From Zeus faber (lineage: Eukaryota; Chordata; Actinopteri; Zeiformes; Zeidae), in NCBI GenBank assembly GCA_960531495.1, contig OY482862.1, positions 186,001 through 250,000 on the forward strand: a DNA stretch of 64,000 nt, given 5' to 3'. The notes under the pieces are model-generated. The model saw only the letters and a list, made by a program, of their open reading frames with translations. It ran no database searches and had not been told where the DNA came from. Shown here piece by piece: positions 9,936 through 22,055 of the stretch. Every line of letters begins with the position of its first letter. Positions within the stretch are counted from its first letter, which is position 1. The translations under genes and the position numbers were made by a program.

Positions 9936-11082
9936 GTTTGTTAGTTGGAATGTGAGAGGCTTGGGCTCACCCACTAACCAAGATGAACTCCAGCTTCTGT
10001 CTACTGCAAGAAACCCACCTCACTGCATCTGAGCACCTCAAACTCTTAGCTAAATGGATAATCAGATGTTTTCCGCATCATACAACTCAAAAAGAGGTGT
10101 ATATATATTGATAAATAAAAGTATCCCATATCAAAATAAAACCACAATATCGGACCCAGAAGGGCGTTTCATAATGATTAATGGGATTTTAGGTAACATC
10201 AAATTAACCATAGCTAATATTTATGGCCCCATTGAGGATGACCAAAATTTCTTCCACAATATATTTTCTAAACTTTTAAAATTTTCTGAATCAATTACTG
10301 TCTCATATTGGGAGGAGACTTCAACACAGTACTGAATCCAAATTTAGACCGTTCTCAAACCAGAAATATTTCAAATCCTGGTGTTCGTCGGACACTATAA
10401 AACAATATATGAGTGATCTTGCTCTTGGGGATTATTGGCGATCAAATAACCCACATTCTGAAGAATTCACATATTACTCACCACCCCACCAAAGTTTCTC
10501 TCAAATCGACCTTTTCTTAACAAGTTACTCTCCACTGTCCAAAATCACTAATCCATAAATCCACCCTATTGTAATTTCCGATCACGGGCCGATTAGTTTC
10601 AACCTGATAAATGAGACACACTGGAACCCTCCCGGCAGGTGGCGGTTTAACACCTCACTTTTGACAGATTAAGAATTTAATCATTTATTTTCCAGAGAAT
10701 GGACTTCCTTCATTGAACAGAATGACTCCCCAGAAATATCACCAATCTTACTTTGGGAAACAGCTAAGGCCGTTCTAAGAGGTAGTATTATTTCATTCTC
10801 CACTCACACGAAAAAGAAAGGACAAGAATGCCAAAATAAACTCGAACAGCAACTAAAGGAGTTGCCCACTCTTGCCCACCCCACTCATTTTATGAGCAAA
10901 TCCAAAATGAGCTCAGGACAATTACCTCTCAACTTGAAACAATCATCCATCAAAAGACAAAAATTTTTATGACACGAACACTAGCAAATTATTATGAATT
11001 CAATGACAAATCAGGTAAATTTCTTGCAAATCAATTGAAATGAAAAATCACTTATTACAGCCATCAAAGATTCACAGGGTAC
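9936..11082 (+). pseudogene. L1-A ORF2, endonuclease part
   Basis: The + strand reads KFVSWNVRGLGSP at about 9,938 (start of an apurinic-type endonuclease), then LQETHL, a longer open stretch from 10,054 with INKSIPYQ and LTIANIYGPI, and further on SFSQIDLFL and ISDHGPI (the SDH-type active-site box near 10,580). This enzyme nicks the target to prime reverse transcription. Frameshifts and stops are frequent. The segment ends at 11,082 because provirus ERV1 is inserted there; ORF2 resumes at 25,454. Confidence 0.82.
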
Positions 11083-11547
11083 TGTAGTTTAGTTTCTTGA
11101 TGGGTGTGATGTGCTGAAGAATGAAGGAGTGACCGCTGACACTGACTTGAATAAAATAATAATTTTATTACACAAATCAGCATCAAACCAGACTTGCCAT
11201 GGATGTCCTGGGAGAGACCCGAGCCGGATGGAATCTCTGCCAAGTGACGCTCTGCATTCCCTTTTAAAGCTGTACAGAGATAACATACCATCTCTGGTTC
11301 CAACCCATAGGTGCCTGCTCAGCCTATGTCCTGTCATAAATCTAAACATTTCCTCCTCTGGTCGAGCTGGAGGAATAAACAAAATTCCTCTCCCATAGGA
11401 CCTCTGAATAGACCCATTGTTGTTTTCGTTCTTCGTATGACATCGAGGCAATAAATCTAATACTAACATAGTTAATATTATGACCGCACTATATCTCAGC
11501 TTTGGGAGCTCAGTGACCTATTCACCTCAAACCTTCCAGACACCTCA
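11083..11547 (-). repeat. ERV1 3' LTR
   Basis: 465 bp, begins TGTAGTTTAG and ends GACACCTCA on the + strand. On the transcribed (minus) strand a TTTAAAAG TATA-like box lies near 11,262-11,269 and an AATAAA poly(A) signal lies near 11,162-11,168, in the order expected for U3-R-U5. The only sizeable open frames in it are repeated in the other LTR and show no protein similarity. Confidence 0.93.
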
Positions 11548-11560
11548 TATTCCCCCCTTC
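11548..11560 (-). promoter_or_regulatory. ERV1 polypurine tract
   Basis: On the minus strand CGAAGGGGGGAATA directly precedes the 3' LTR. This is the standard position and composition of the plus-strand primer site of retroviral reverse transcription. Confidence 0.85.
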
Positions 11561-12567
11561 GAGACTACACAAAGTCTCGACAGAGAGAAGAGTAATTGAA
11601 CATACGATGTTAATTGGCTTAATAGAAATCACTTAATAAAAAACACAATTGGTTATAATATACCCCTCTGACCATGCTTAGTCATAGCAATACAGCAAAT
11701 TTGTGGAGTGTGAAAGCGAAAAAACCCATCTGGCAGCTTCCTTTCTTAGAACATCCATCAATCAATCAAAGACAGGAAAATTCTCTCACGGTCCCTCTGC
11801 CCCAGGCAACCACCTAAGGTACTCCAAATCAATTAACAGAAAAAGACGAAGGGTTTAGAATACTGTATAGGATGTTACATATAAATGCATACATTTAGAG
11901 CCTCAGAAATAAATCAAAAAATGTGTCCAAAGTCAGGCTGGTCGACCCATCGGACCTTCCAGTGGACCTTTCCCTGCCTAGCACCAATGTCCCTCAAAAA
12001 CCGCAAAAAAAAGAAAATACCTGAGGTCCCAATGTATTCACTTCATCCTACTACAGACAACTCAAAGAAAACAATAGCAAATCAAAGTAATATGTCTTGC
12101 TAAAAATATCTAGCGTAGAGTACAGGATATTCATCAATAATACAGGTTACATTGTAGTAAACAAACTCCAATTTTATAAAAACATTCAGGACAAATATGT
12201 ATGTATTGAACTGTTGCTTTTTAACACCATCAACTTTTAATGATATTTCACTCGACACTCCTGATCATGATGTCTTCATTCAGGGTCCACCGTTCATTTT
12301 CCTCCTCCATTTTCGAGTGTCCATGTTTGAATGTTCAAGTCCATTAGGCTGTTAGGATCTCTGGACACAGCCATCCTCTGACTGGTCCTGAAAGAAAGAA
12401 TCACCAACCAGTATCTTGCACAAACATCAAATACAGTATAATAATTTGCACTTTTGCATTATACTTTAACATTATTCCAATATATGATTAACTTTTTCCT
12501 TTTCCCCCCTTTGTCCATGTATTTCCCTTGTTAACAATAGTGTTGAGTAAATGATGGAATCACATAT
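11561..12567 (-). other. ERV1 region between env and 3' LTR
   Basis: About 1 kb of AT-rich sequence downstream of env on the element's strand. No conserved open frame or accessory gene is recognised. This is longer than in simple gammaretroviruses, where env usually ends near the polypurine tract. Confidence 0.6.
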
Positions 12568-14220
12568 TCAAAATGGGTATTTCTCTGCTAGTGTTAGCTC
12601 CTCCTTTATCACTATTTCCTCCTCATCTTCCCCGACATCCTTACCACCCAAGAGTGGCATCTGAACACTTTCTCCCGGCATTACAACTCCTACCCGTCTC
12701 AATATCATGGCCTTAGCAAAGGTCAACACCACCGTACAAAAACAAAACATCACACACAGTGATAAAAGAGCAGCCCCCATAACCTGAGCTACTATAGCTC
12801 CTAATGGTCCTAATTTGTCTTGCAGCCAAGCATTAGCTGACCACCCAGCTCCTTTTAATGGCCCAAACGCATCCCGTATACGTTTTAACGCATCTATGAT
12901 GTTAGTCATATTGTCAGAGCCATCAGGAATCAACGTATAACAGTCATCTCCGGTTAGATTTAAAGCCACGCAAAGGCCACCTTGTTTGGCCAAAATGTAA
13001 TCAAGAGCCATGTCGTGTTTCATCAACGTCAATCGATGACTCCTCTGTGCGTTCGACAAATAATCAAAACCTCTTATGGTCTCATTTGCAAACCCTTGTA
13101 GAGTATACGTGATATTATCAATATGATCAGCTAAGAATGTAACCCCGTACCATGGAAACAATCCTATAGCCCATTTTTCTCCTAAAGATATCCTCCAATG
13201 ATAAGACTCCAAATTGTGAAATTGTGCCAACTCTCTTTTCTTCCTACTTTTGGCAGTCTTTGCAGAATCACCCTCATCTGTCTTTTGTCCCTTCTGAAGA
13301 ACAAAAACATCATAAGGAAGTTTCAACTGTGCCATATAGCAACATCCAGTCCATCCATACGGCAGAAATAAGTATGCTTTATCTCCACATACCCACCAAA
13401 TATCTTTGAATGTTCCTATAGTTACATTACCCGGTAAAGTTTGATTCTTTACGCTCAATGTTTTACTGTGACGACTATTTGGCGCATGAAAGGTCACTCT
13501 ATAAATTTCACCAGTTGTTCTTTTTATACTTTTTCCAAATTCCATCATGTAGATTTCACATTCTGATATCCCCATAAACATACCATCTCCTTCATGAGTA
13601 TCATTAGAACAAAAGCAGTCTATACCTTTTGCAGGTGCCACTTCCATCGCTTCAGGTGTTGCTGTTCTAATATCTTCATACTTATCAAGAAGATTTAAAT
13701 ATGGCAATTCTCTCAACCAGGAACACTTACGTTCAGGTCTAAATAGCTTAACCGACAGAGCCAGCCATACATCATTGGCTGCTTGTTGTCTGAATAGCAG
13801 CCACGATAATGCATTACTTTGACATTCAGACGTCAAAGGTTCCGGTACTGTCTCTAGAATTGATGGCCATGTGCCCGGAGCTGGAACTTTCACTACACAC
13901 GGACAATTGGAATTAGTAGTTATTCTAACGGAGTGAGTGATCTGTTGGAACCACAGATTTCTCTTAGCCCATGGGTCTATTATTTGCATCGCCGAGGAAT
14001 CAAACCCATATGCTTTCCACTGGGTTTCTCGCTTCTTTAAAGCATGAAGATGATCAGTCATGTCTTCTGATGTCCACTCTGGTTCAAGAAAATCATTAAC
14101 CACATTTGTCATCGTCATCTGAGCTATTTCTCCTGAATTACTATCAATCTCCTCAGCAATTGGCTCTCTAATTACAGAGCTCTCCTTGCTATTATTTAAC
14201 TTAATTTCCAACTTCGCCAT
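12568..14220 (-). pseudogene. ERV1 env (surface and transmembrane region)
   Basis: This part encodes the fusion glycoprotein region. Visible features in order: a cysteine-containing surface region with WWVCGDKAYLFLPYGW and GCCYMAQL (comparable to the surface/TM contact region), a furin-like site KSRKKR, then the TM subunit with a hydrophobic segment WAIGLFPWYGVTFLA, a heptad-repeat region, LAKQGGLCV followed by a spaced cysteine (a gamma-type disulphide loop region), and a long hydrophobic anchor (GAIVAQVMGAALLSLCVMF). A cytoplasmic tail with acidic residues follows. The type is gamma-like Env as in several fish proviruses. It sits downstream of the Ig-like domains and is treated as a fossil part of ERV1. 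Confidence 0.88.
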
Positions 14221-14241
14221 AGAATTCTGAGTTATATTTAT

Positions 14242-15815
14242 CTACTTCTCAGATGATGGGGATGTAGCGATAGGTGTCAGTGTCTTATCTACAGACATTT
14301 TAGATACCAAAGAAGTCATCAGTGTTTTATAGGTGGTGGATCTCATCCTCACAACCTCTCTTGTATGATTACCGAGAGTTACAGAAGTAGAAGTTGTCAT
14401 CATCGTAGTAGTAACATCATTTTCTGCCAATGTTGGGGCTAGAGTGGTAACTGACAATGATACGTTAATACTACTAGTTATTCCCCGAGCTAAGGAAGTA
14501 GATGTCCTCGGTCCAACAGTCACCCTTGGTGTGACTAGTTGTTTTTGGGTTTCATTAGCAATCATGCTTACTTCTTTAGTAACCAGACCTTTTACTACCA
14601 GCATTATCTTACGAGTTCTGTATCCCGCTTCCCAATAATTTTGTCTTGGGACGTATTTAAACTCTGGATCCAAATATGTGCATGTATATTCTCCTTGATC
14701 TTCCCATAGTACATTATGTACTACAAGTGAACAGTCATTTTTAACTTAACATTCATCAACACAAACTTTCGTTGATTGCGAGGCACACTGCTAACCTCAG
14801 GTACTGCTAGCACTATGTCTTCACCACGCGCATTTTTCCATTTGCGGGAGATATTTCCACCAGTATTCCATGTAGTACGTTTACATGGAAGGTTAGCTGT
14901 ATTTCCTAATTTAGTTCTAATCACAGTATTCACTGAAATTGAAGTTGTTGGAATCATCTGAGGCACAGCAGTAGTTAACTGCAATTCCTCTGTAACATTG
15001 GTGAATTTCAAACCTAACAAGGCAGACGTCTGCTTTGTCTCTTCAGTTGGTGGGGGAGTTGATACTTCAGTTATTAATTTTCCTACTTCTTCAAAAACTG
15101 TGGGCTCTACAATTTTACTTTCATTCAATACCACAAGAGTCACAATTTTATATCTGTAGTCAGGCTTTCTTTGCACTCCATCCTCTCTCACAATCACAAA
15201 TTTAGGATCAAAATAAGAACACTTGTAGTCTCCTTGATCTTCAATCTGGGGTCTACGTAGATAAAGACTACAGTCATCCTCCATCTTCAGCCTTCTTCGA
15301 TCATTTAGCAGCACATACTTCTTTAGCGGTGACGTTCCGGACAAGTCAATTACCTTCCCATGGTTATCTTCCCACTGGACTTGAACTTCCCCTTTTTCAT
15401 AATTTTCTTTGGTACACTGACATGGCAGCTGAACTGACTTTCCCAAAATCACTTCAACTCTAGTCCTCGTATCGTTTTGGTTTAACCCTTTTTCGAGATT
15501 GTCTTGGACTCCTGGGTCCAACTGGGTCGGTACACTTTCCTGGAGAGGTGTCACAGCCCTCTGGAGTCTTTGACAATTCATTTTCTCTGGGATTAGACTC
15601 TGTTGTGTCTGGGACATGTTGTAAATCAATGTCACCGAAGTGTCTTTCTTGCTCAGGGACTGACAATTCATCCCTGGGATCATCAAAAGTGTGCTCATCA
15701 ACATTAAGCACACCCACATCATCGCCAATCCCTTCTTCTGGGTCTTGACCTCTGAGGTCCTCATGAACCTCTGTTGTTTCTGCAGCTTCTGTTGGCTCTC
15801 TTGAGCTTTAAACAT
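14242..15815 (-). pseudogene. ERV1 Env N-terminal extension with two Ig V-like domains
   Basis: Starts at 15,815, overlapping the end of integrase by a few bases, the usual place for a retroviral env start. A hydrophobic signal-like stretch (MMWVCLMLMSTLLMIPG) is followed by an Ig V-set-like domain at about 15,125-15,460: ILGKSVQLPC (B-strand Cys), VQWED (C-strand Trp), SLYLRRPQIEDQGDYKC (E and F strands). The two cysteines are 67 residues apart, normal for V-type folds. A second domain at about 14,585-14,940 shows LGNTANLPC, a Trp and DQGEYTC. Both domains continue with a similar D-P-[KE]-F block, so they look like a tandem duplication. A Ser/Thr-rich stalk (about 14,242-14,560) then leads toward env. 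The domains could mediate receptor binding or immune evasion; that is inference. This part is broken. Confidence 0.8.
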
Positions 15816-18800
15816 TTCTGCTCAGGGATCGTGGCGCCTCTTCGTTTGGCGCTCTAACACAATGCGATAAATGGTACCATGTAGGAGAACCTTCAACCTG
15901 AACCGCAGTTCCTGTACTGCGAACAACTTTGAATGGTCCTTCGCGGCTTTCGTTAAACCATTTCCTCCTAAACACTTTCACGAATACCTTGTCTCCAGGT
16001 TGCACCGCGTTCCTCTTTTGCTCATCAAGTCTCTCTAGCACCTCCTCTTGTTTTTGCCTGTCAGAGACATATGTGTGTATTTTCTTATGCAGTGTAGCCA
16101 TGTAGTTAACATACACTCGCATTTCATCTTCTAAAAGGGCTAAGCTTGGACCCTTTCCACTTGTGCGCAAACATGGTGTTGGCATCCGTCTACCCGTGGC
16201 TAACTCATGGGGTGTCATTGCGCAAATCACGGAGCCCACTTGAACGGCACACCATTAATGCCAACGGAAGCGCCTCTACCCAATTCAGACCTGTGTGCTG
16301 ACAGATTTTAACCATGCGATTTTTCAGCACACCATTCATTTTTTCACAAACTCCTTGGCTTTGTGGATGATAAACAGCTCCTAAACGTTGTTTAATTCCC
16401 AATTTTTGCAGAATTAATTTTACTGTTCTATCCACGAACTCTTTCCCATTATCTGAGGATATCCGATCTGGAAGTCCCCACCTGCTTATGACCTCACGAC
16501 ACAAGAACTTGGCAACCGACTGAGCATCTTTATGCTTGGTTGGACATGCCTCAGGCCACCGTGAAAATCTATCCACGACGACTAGCATGTATCTTTTGCC
16601 TCCTATTGGTCTTTTCATGTCAACAAAATCCACAACCAACTCACGCATAGGACCTGTCGGAGTTGGAATGTGACCGGGTGGACTCAACACACCCCTCCGA
16701 ACGTTATTTTTAAGACAGATTGTGCATCTGCCTATGACATAATCAATTTGCTCAAGCAAGTACGGTGCCCAAAAACTATACTCTTTCGTGATCTTTCTCC
16801 TTACCTCCCCCCTTGCAACATGGGCTAACCTATGTGCTTCCTGAATCATCAGACCTAGTAGGTCAGGGGGTGCTACCATCAGTCCTTCATGATTTCTCCA
16901 CAGACCAGCAGAATCTTGTGTGGCCCCTCGGGCCAACCATAATTGTTTATCGATGGCTGACGCCGCTTCTTGCATCGCGATCACATCTCTGAGCGTGATT
17001 TTATCTTCCAAGTCCACTTCATGAGTGACCAGAAGAACCTTGCCTGCTTTGTTTGCTCCTGTAACTGCTTTAGCAGCCTCATCAGCCGCTTTGTTACCTT
17101 GTGTGACCCTTGACGTGTCCATTTTGTGTGCTGCACACTTAGCTACAGCTATTTCCTTTGGTTTCATCATTGCATGCAACAATTTCATTATTTGGGCATG
17201 ATGCTGTATCGGAGAACCATCGGTTTTCTTAAATCCTCGATTTTTCCATACTGATCCAAATAAATGACACACATTATGTGCATATGCCGAATCTGTATAT
17301 ATTGTCACTCGCTTGCCTTCGGCCAATAGAAAAGCTTCAGTCAGGCCCACAAGCTCGGCAAGCTGTGCAGAAGCAGGTTGTGGTATTACTTCTGCTTTCT
17401 CAACAACAAATTCAGTTCCCTGGGCTTTGACTACTGCATAACCAGCACTCAATGTGTCTCCTATTCGATAGCAGGACCCGTCAGTCCAATACTCCACATC
17501 TGACACATGCAGTGGGAAAGCTTGCAAGTCTGATCTGAGCTTTGCATATCTCTCTACTTCCTGAATACAATCATGTGGCTCTCCATCCCCTGGTGTTGGT
17601 AAATTATCAGCTGGATTTACCGTGACGCACCTTACTAAGGTGACATCTTCCTGCTCTAAGAGCCTATGATAGTCTCTTAGCCTAGACATAGTCAATGTAC
17701 ATTTACCGAAGTTCAAAAGATTTCTGAGACTATGATGGGTAAGAATTGTCACTGGGTAACCCATAGTTACTGATGATGCTTTCTCATACATTAGATAAAC
17801 TCCCACCATTGCTCTGTAGCACAGTGGTAGCCCCGATTCTACTTCTGAATAGGCAGTAGAATAATACGACACAGGTTGAGGACTTGTCCCTGTACCTGTT
17901 GGCTGACAAAGAACTGCACATGCATATTTGCCTCCAGTGGATGTAGCCACATACAGCAAAAAGTTCTTAGCGTAGTCTGGCAGCGCTAGCGCTGGAGCTT
18001 CTTGTAGCCTCTGTTTGATCGTTTCAAATGCCATAAGACCTTCCTGGGTCCAGGTGAGGTTACAATGGAGTTGAGCATTCCCAGTCTCTTTAATCATGGC
18101 TCTCAAAGGCCCTGTTAGGCAGGCATAATCTTCTACCCAGGCTGAAGAATATCCCGAAATGTCATCATCTCTCTGACTGTTCTAGGCTTTGGTGCCGTTC
18201 GAATGGCTTCCAAATGACTCTCAGAGATGCTTCTGTGTCCATGGGTTATTGTTTGACCCAAATAAACAACTTTTTCTTGACAATACTGTAGCTTTTTCTG
18301 AGAGGCCTTGTGTCCTTTGTCTGCCAATTGCTGTAACAGTTTGATTGAATCCTCATGGCATGTTTCCTTATCCGGTGAACAGATGACGATGTCGTCCACA
18401 TACTGAATGACAGTACTTTTCAAGATCTGATCAATCCCAGCCAAGTCATCTTGCAATACTTTATTGAAAATGTGAGGGCTATGTTTGAATCCTTGAGGGA
18501 GCCTCTTGTACTTGAAGGTTTGTCCTTTGTACGTGAATCCAAACAACCCTCGACTTTCTTTGCTCAATGGAACACTGAAAAATGCTCCACACAAATCCAA
18601 CACTGTGAAGTGTGTAGCCTCTGGAGGAATTTGGGCTAACAAGGTATGTGGATCTGGTACATCTGCTGGAAAATCCTGCACCACTTCATTTATCGCTCTT
18701 AAATCATGTACCAACCGGACTCATCTGGTTTCTTTAAAGGCAATATAGGTGTATTGCTCTGAAGATCCAAACATATTTCCACTACACCTGCTTTTAACAG

Positions 18801-19934
18801 TCCTTCAATTTGTGGTTCAATCCCTTTGATTGCGTCCTCCTTTAGTGGATATTGGTTCTTCCAAGGAGGTTTGGTTCCTGGTCTCAGTTCAACTCTCACC
18901 GGTTGGGCTGACTTCACAAGTCCGATGTCAGTACTATGTCGTGACCACAAACATTCTGGAATTTGTTGCAGCATCTCCTCTCTCATGCTGTCTGAGTCCA
19001 ATTTAGCGCTGAACATTGACTCATGTGTCATCTGTATCACTTGTGGTTGTCCTTGTCCTTGAGCTGAAATCATGATTTTCATGAACTTCTGTTCTTCACT
19101 TATCCAGATAGCAAGATTCTCCTTTATTGGTGAAAAAATGGCTTCCTCAGCTTCTGCCATCATTTCTCCTATTTGCTTCTGCTCAAATCCTTCAGCCACC
19201 ATTAAAGTCAGATGTGGCACACTTTTCACAATTTCAAACTCTTTCTCAAGATATTCATTGATGTTTATCTTCATAGCTGCTCCTTGTGGTCCCACAATTA
19301 TGCAGCATGAGGTCAGCTGAACATGCTTCGGTTGACTACTCAACCATTCTTCTGGATCCAATTGGTCAGCTTTCTTGAAATATTTCAACATGCAATGATG
19401 TGGATACTCAGGGGGCTTAGCATCAGGCATATTTGCCACAATGAACTTCTCCCACATCTTGGCTGGCTCTAATAGCTCTAGACTAAGATTTCCAATCCAA
19501 TATACTGAAGAAGTCTCGGTCTCTGGTGCGCTAAATAATTGGTGGTAGACATCAGGTGGCACATCCACCAGACGGCCGTCCGGTGTACACCGTATTGTGC
19601 AATTTAGTTTGCACATAGCATCTCTTCCCAAGAGTGCAATGGGCGTATGTTCTGACACCAAAATAGGTAGTGTGATTTTCCGATTTCTACAGCAGAGCTC
19701 AATTGGTTTTGTGAGAGGAATCAGCTGTTTCACACCCTCAAACCCGATTGTCCGTACCAATTGGTCAGACATGGGGAGATGTATAGCATCTTCAGGCCGA
19801 ACACAGGTGAAAGCTGCTCCGCAATCTGCCATTACTTCCAATGACTTATCATTTATTTTCACCTCTATTTTTGGATCTTGCTCCGGCCCTGATACTACCA
19901 GCTGACACCTCCCTTTCGAGTCTTCTGGGCACCC
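15808..19934 (-). pseudogene. ERV1 pro-pol region
   Basis: Order on the minus strand: protease (about 19,560-19,860; GAAFTCVRPED flap side and LLGRDAM), an extra segment of about 190 residues (about 18,970-19,535), reverse transcriptase (about 18,130-18,970; VLDLCGAFFSVPL, LPQGFKHSPHIF, QYVDDIVI), connection and RNase H (about 17,000-18,100; YWTDGSCYR, IYTDSAYAHNV), then integrase (15,810-16,900; a zinc-binding H-C type region, VDFVDMKRP, SSDNGKEFV, YHPQSQG and a C-terminal SH3-like PGDKVFVKVF). The RNase H and integrase style is gammaretrovirus-like. It lies in the gag frame and starts right after the gag UAG, as in viruses that make Gag-Pol by read-through. The region is broken and regarded as a fossil. 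Confidence 0.9.
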
Positions 19935-22055
19935 CTAGAAACCAGGTTCCGGACCCCTGTAAGGGTTCGCTGGTCCCCTGGGTGGCTGTGGTTGTCCTCT
20001 GAAGCCTCCTCTGAAGCCTCCTCTGAACCTGTAGCAGTCACGTACAAAATGACCTTGTTGTCCACAATTATGACACGCTCCTTGAGACTGTTGGAAATTT
20101 CCTCCTCTTCCTCTTCCTAAATTTCCTTGGCCTCTTCCTCTCCATGTTTGTGGTTGGTCAAAAACTGGCTGTGGAAAGGAGACAGTGGGGACCACAGGTG
20201 GTAGAACCTGAATCTGTTCTTGCTGTGGTTGTGGTGGTACTTGATTTGATTGTGACTGGCTCTGCATAACCACAGCTTGTTTCTTTTCCTTCTTCTTGTT
20301 ATCCACCAACTGTATTTGGTTGAGTTTTCTGAGAGTCTCCTGGTCCTGTTCCTTCTGGTCATGCTCCTTTTTCCGATATAGCTCTACTTGATGTGCTATG
20401 TGGTCCGTATAAACACTTTTGGTCATGCTTCCAAGACCAACCACTTCTGCCAATTTGCTCCTCACTTGTAGAGGCAGCCCCTTCTGTATTTTAGCTCGGA
20501 GAATCGATTTCGCCATTTGATTCAGTTCTGGATCATTTCCTGTGACATTTCTCCACACTTGATGAGTTCTTGACACATAAGCTCTTGGATTTTCCTGTGG
20601 GCCCAATGCCTCGATAAAGATGTTGTCCGGGTGTACGTTTGTTGGAAAAGCATCTTTCAATGCTCTCCACATCCGACCTCTGCTTGCAGCAAACAATTCT
20701 GGGTCATATACAGCAGTTGCCACGTATCTGTTAAGGCCTGCCGTCTGCAGGATCTCTTCCATAGCTGGGACTCCAATGAGGCTAGCCAGAAATCTCTTAA
20801 TATCTCCATATTAAGAGATTTCTAATAGATCCATGGATGCGCTCCATCTTGAAGAGTGGGTAACTTTTCAAGTATGTTAGACATATCTGTATTCTGCCAA
20901 GGCTTGTATTATAAATTTTGTCCTCGAATTATCACTGGACACATTTTGTTGGGTCTCTTTCCTTTTCTTGGACGTAACCCATACCTCAACGTGTCTGGCT
21001 TTTGAGGCTTTTTCTTCTGGAGTTTCTTCTCTGTTAATTGCAATTCGTGTAATTGCCTTTCCAATACTTGTTGAACTTCTGGACAGGGGGAGTCACTTAT
21101 GTCCTCAAGGCATCTGTCTATACTCCTCTCAATCTCTCTTAAAATCATGCGTCTGTCATCTCCTACCACAGTTCTGGCTGCTAACGGTTGAAAACAGGAA
21201 GGACCTTCTTTCTCCGATTCTTCATCGCTTTCACCCTGTTCACTTTCATCCCTGTCGTCCGTTCCTGGTGACATTTTCCTCACTGGTCGATCTCCCTTTT
21301 TCTCTGCTTTAGCCAACATCCGTCTGACTGCTGGGTCGTATCCTCCAATAGCTTCGTCAGAGTCACTCCCAATTTCTTCTCCTATTTTCCAGACTTCTGA
21401 CTCGTTGTTGGCTTCCCAGACGGTTCCTTCTCTTGGTACTGTTGGAGCTTGGATACATCTTTATGGTTGTTGTAGCCTTGCCCATTTCTATTATTTGCTC
21501 ATCTTCATCTTTGCAGAGATAGTTGCCTTCCTGTGTAATCACTGGGAGCTGGGGATAAACATCAGTGAACTTCACCTCCTCATAAGGCGGGGGCTTCTGT
21601 AAAGATGCTGTATGTGAGAAGGGCGTGGTAATCTTCTCCATCAATTTTTCTGTTTCCTTTTCATTTTTCTTTATTTCTTGTCTACTTTGTTCTCTTTTTT
21701 CCTTTGCAGCTTCGAACCATGTCTGTCCCTCCTTTGCAAACAGTTGCAGAATGCCAAGTTCTGTTTTTCTTTTCTCCGTGCGTCTCTTTCCTTTCTTGCC
21801 TTTCTTTTGATTTACTTTATATGTGGACACAAGCACCTGCATTGTTTTAATCACATCCGGGTTAAGAGTTCCTTCAACTGGCCATGGTTGTTCAATGTCC
21901 GGCCAACGCTTGCTCCATTTTCCTGATATTTTTGCAATATCTTTAATAAGGGGATTGTTCTTTTGCACTACATCAATAGGAGTGATTACTTTTGTAATTT
22001 TAGTATCCATTTTTGACATCCTATTGACTCTTATTTTTCTTTTATTGTAAATCAA
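19935..22055 (-). pseudogene. ERV1 gag region
   Basis: Matrix-like N-terminus near 22,000 with WPVEGTLNPDVIKTMQVL, a Lys/Glu-rich segment, a PPPYEEV late-domain motif at about 21,578-21,598 (binds Nedd4-type ubiquitin ligases during budding in known retroviruses), a capsid region (about 20,350-20,760; PRAYVSRTHQVW and a KGLPLQVRSKL helix), a charged linker, and a nucleocapsid zinc knuckle CHNCGQQGHFVRDC at about 20,035-20,085 followed by RGGFRGG repeats. The layout matches gammaretroviral Gag with one CCHC knuckle. The end of gag at 19,935-19,937 is a UAG in frame with the protease. The region is broken. Confidence 0.88.

Noticed and set aside
11089-11469. 126-codon minus-strand frame, repeated at 24,991-25,371.
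   Set aside because: It lies within both LTRs of ERV1, so its repetition comes from LTR identity, and it resembles no known LTR-encoded protein such as a superantigen.
12568-14220. The long env frame of ERV1 as a domesticated host env gene.
   Set aside because: It sits in its normal place within a provirus with matched LTRs and target duplication and low LTR divergence; nothing points to separate host use.
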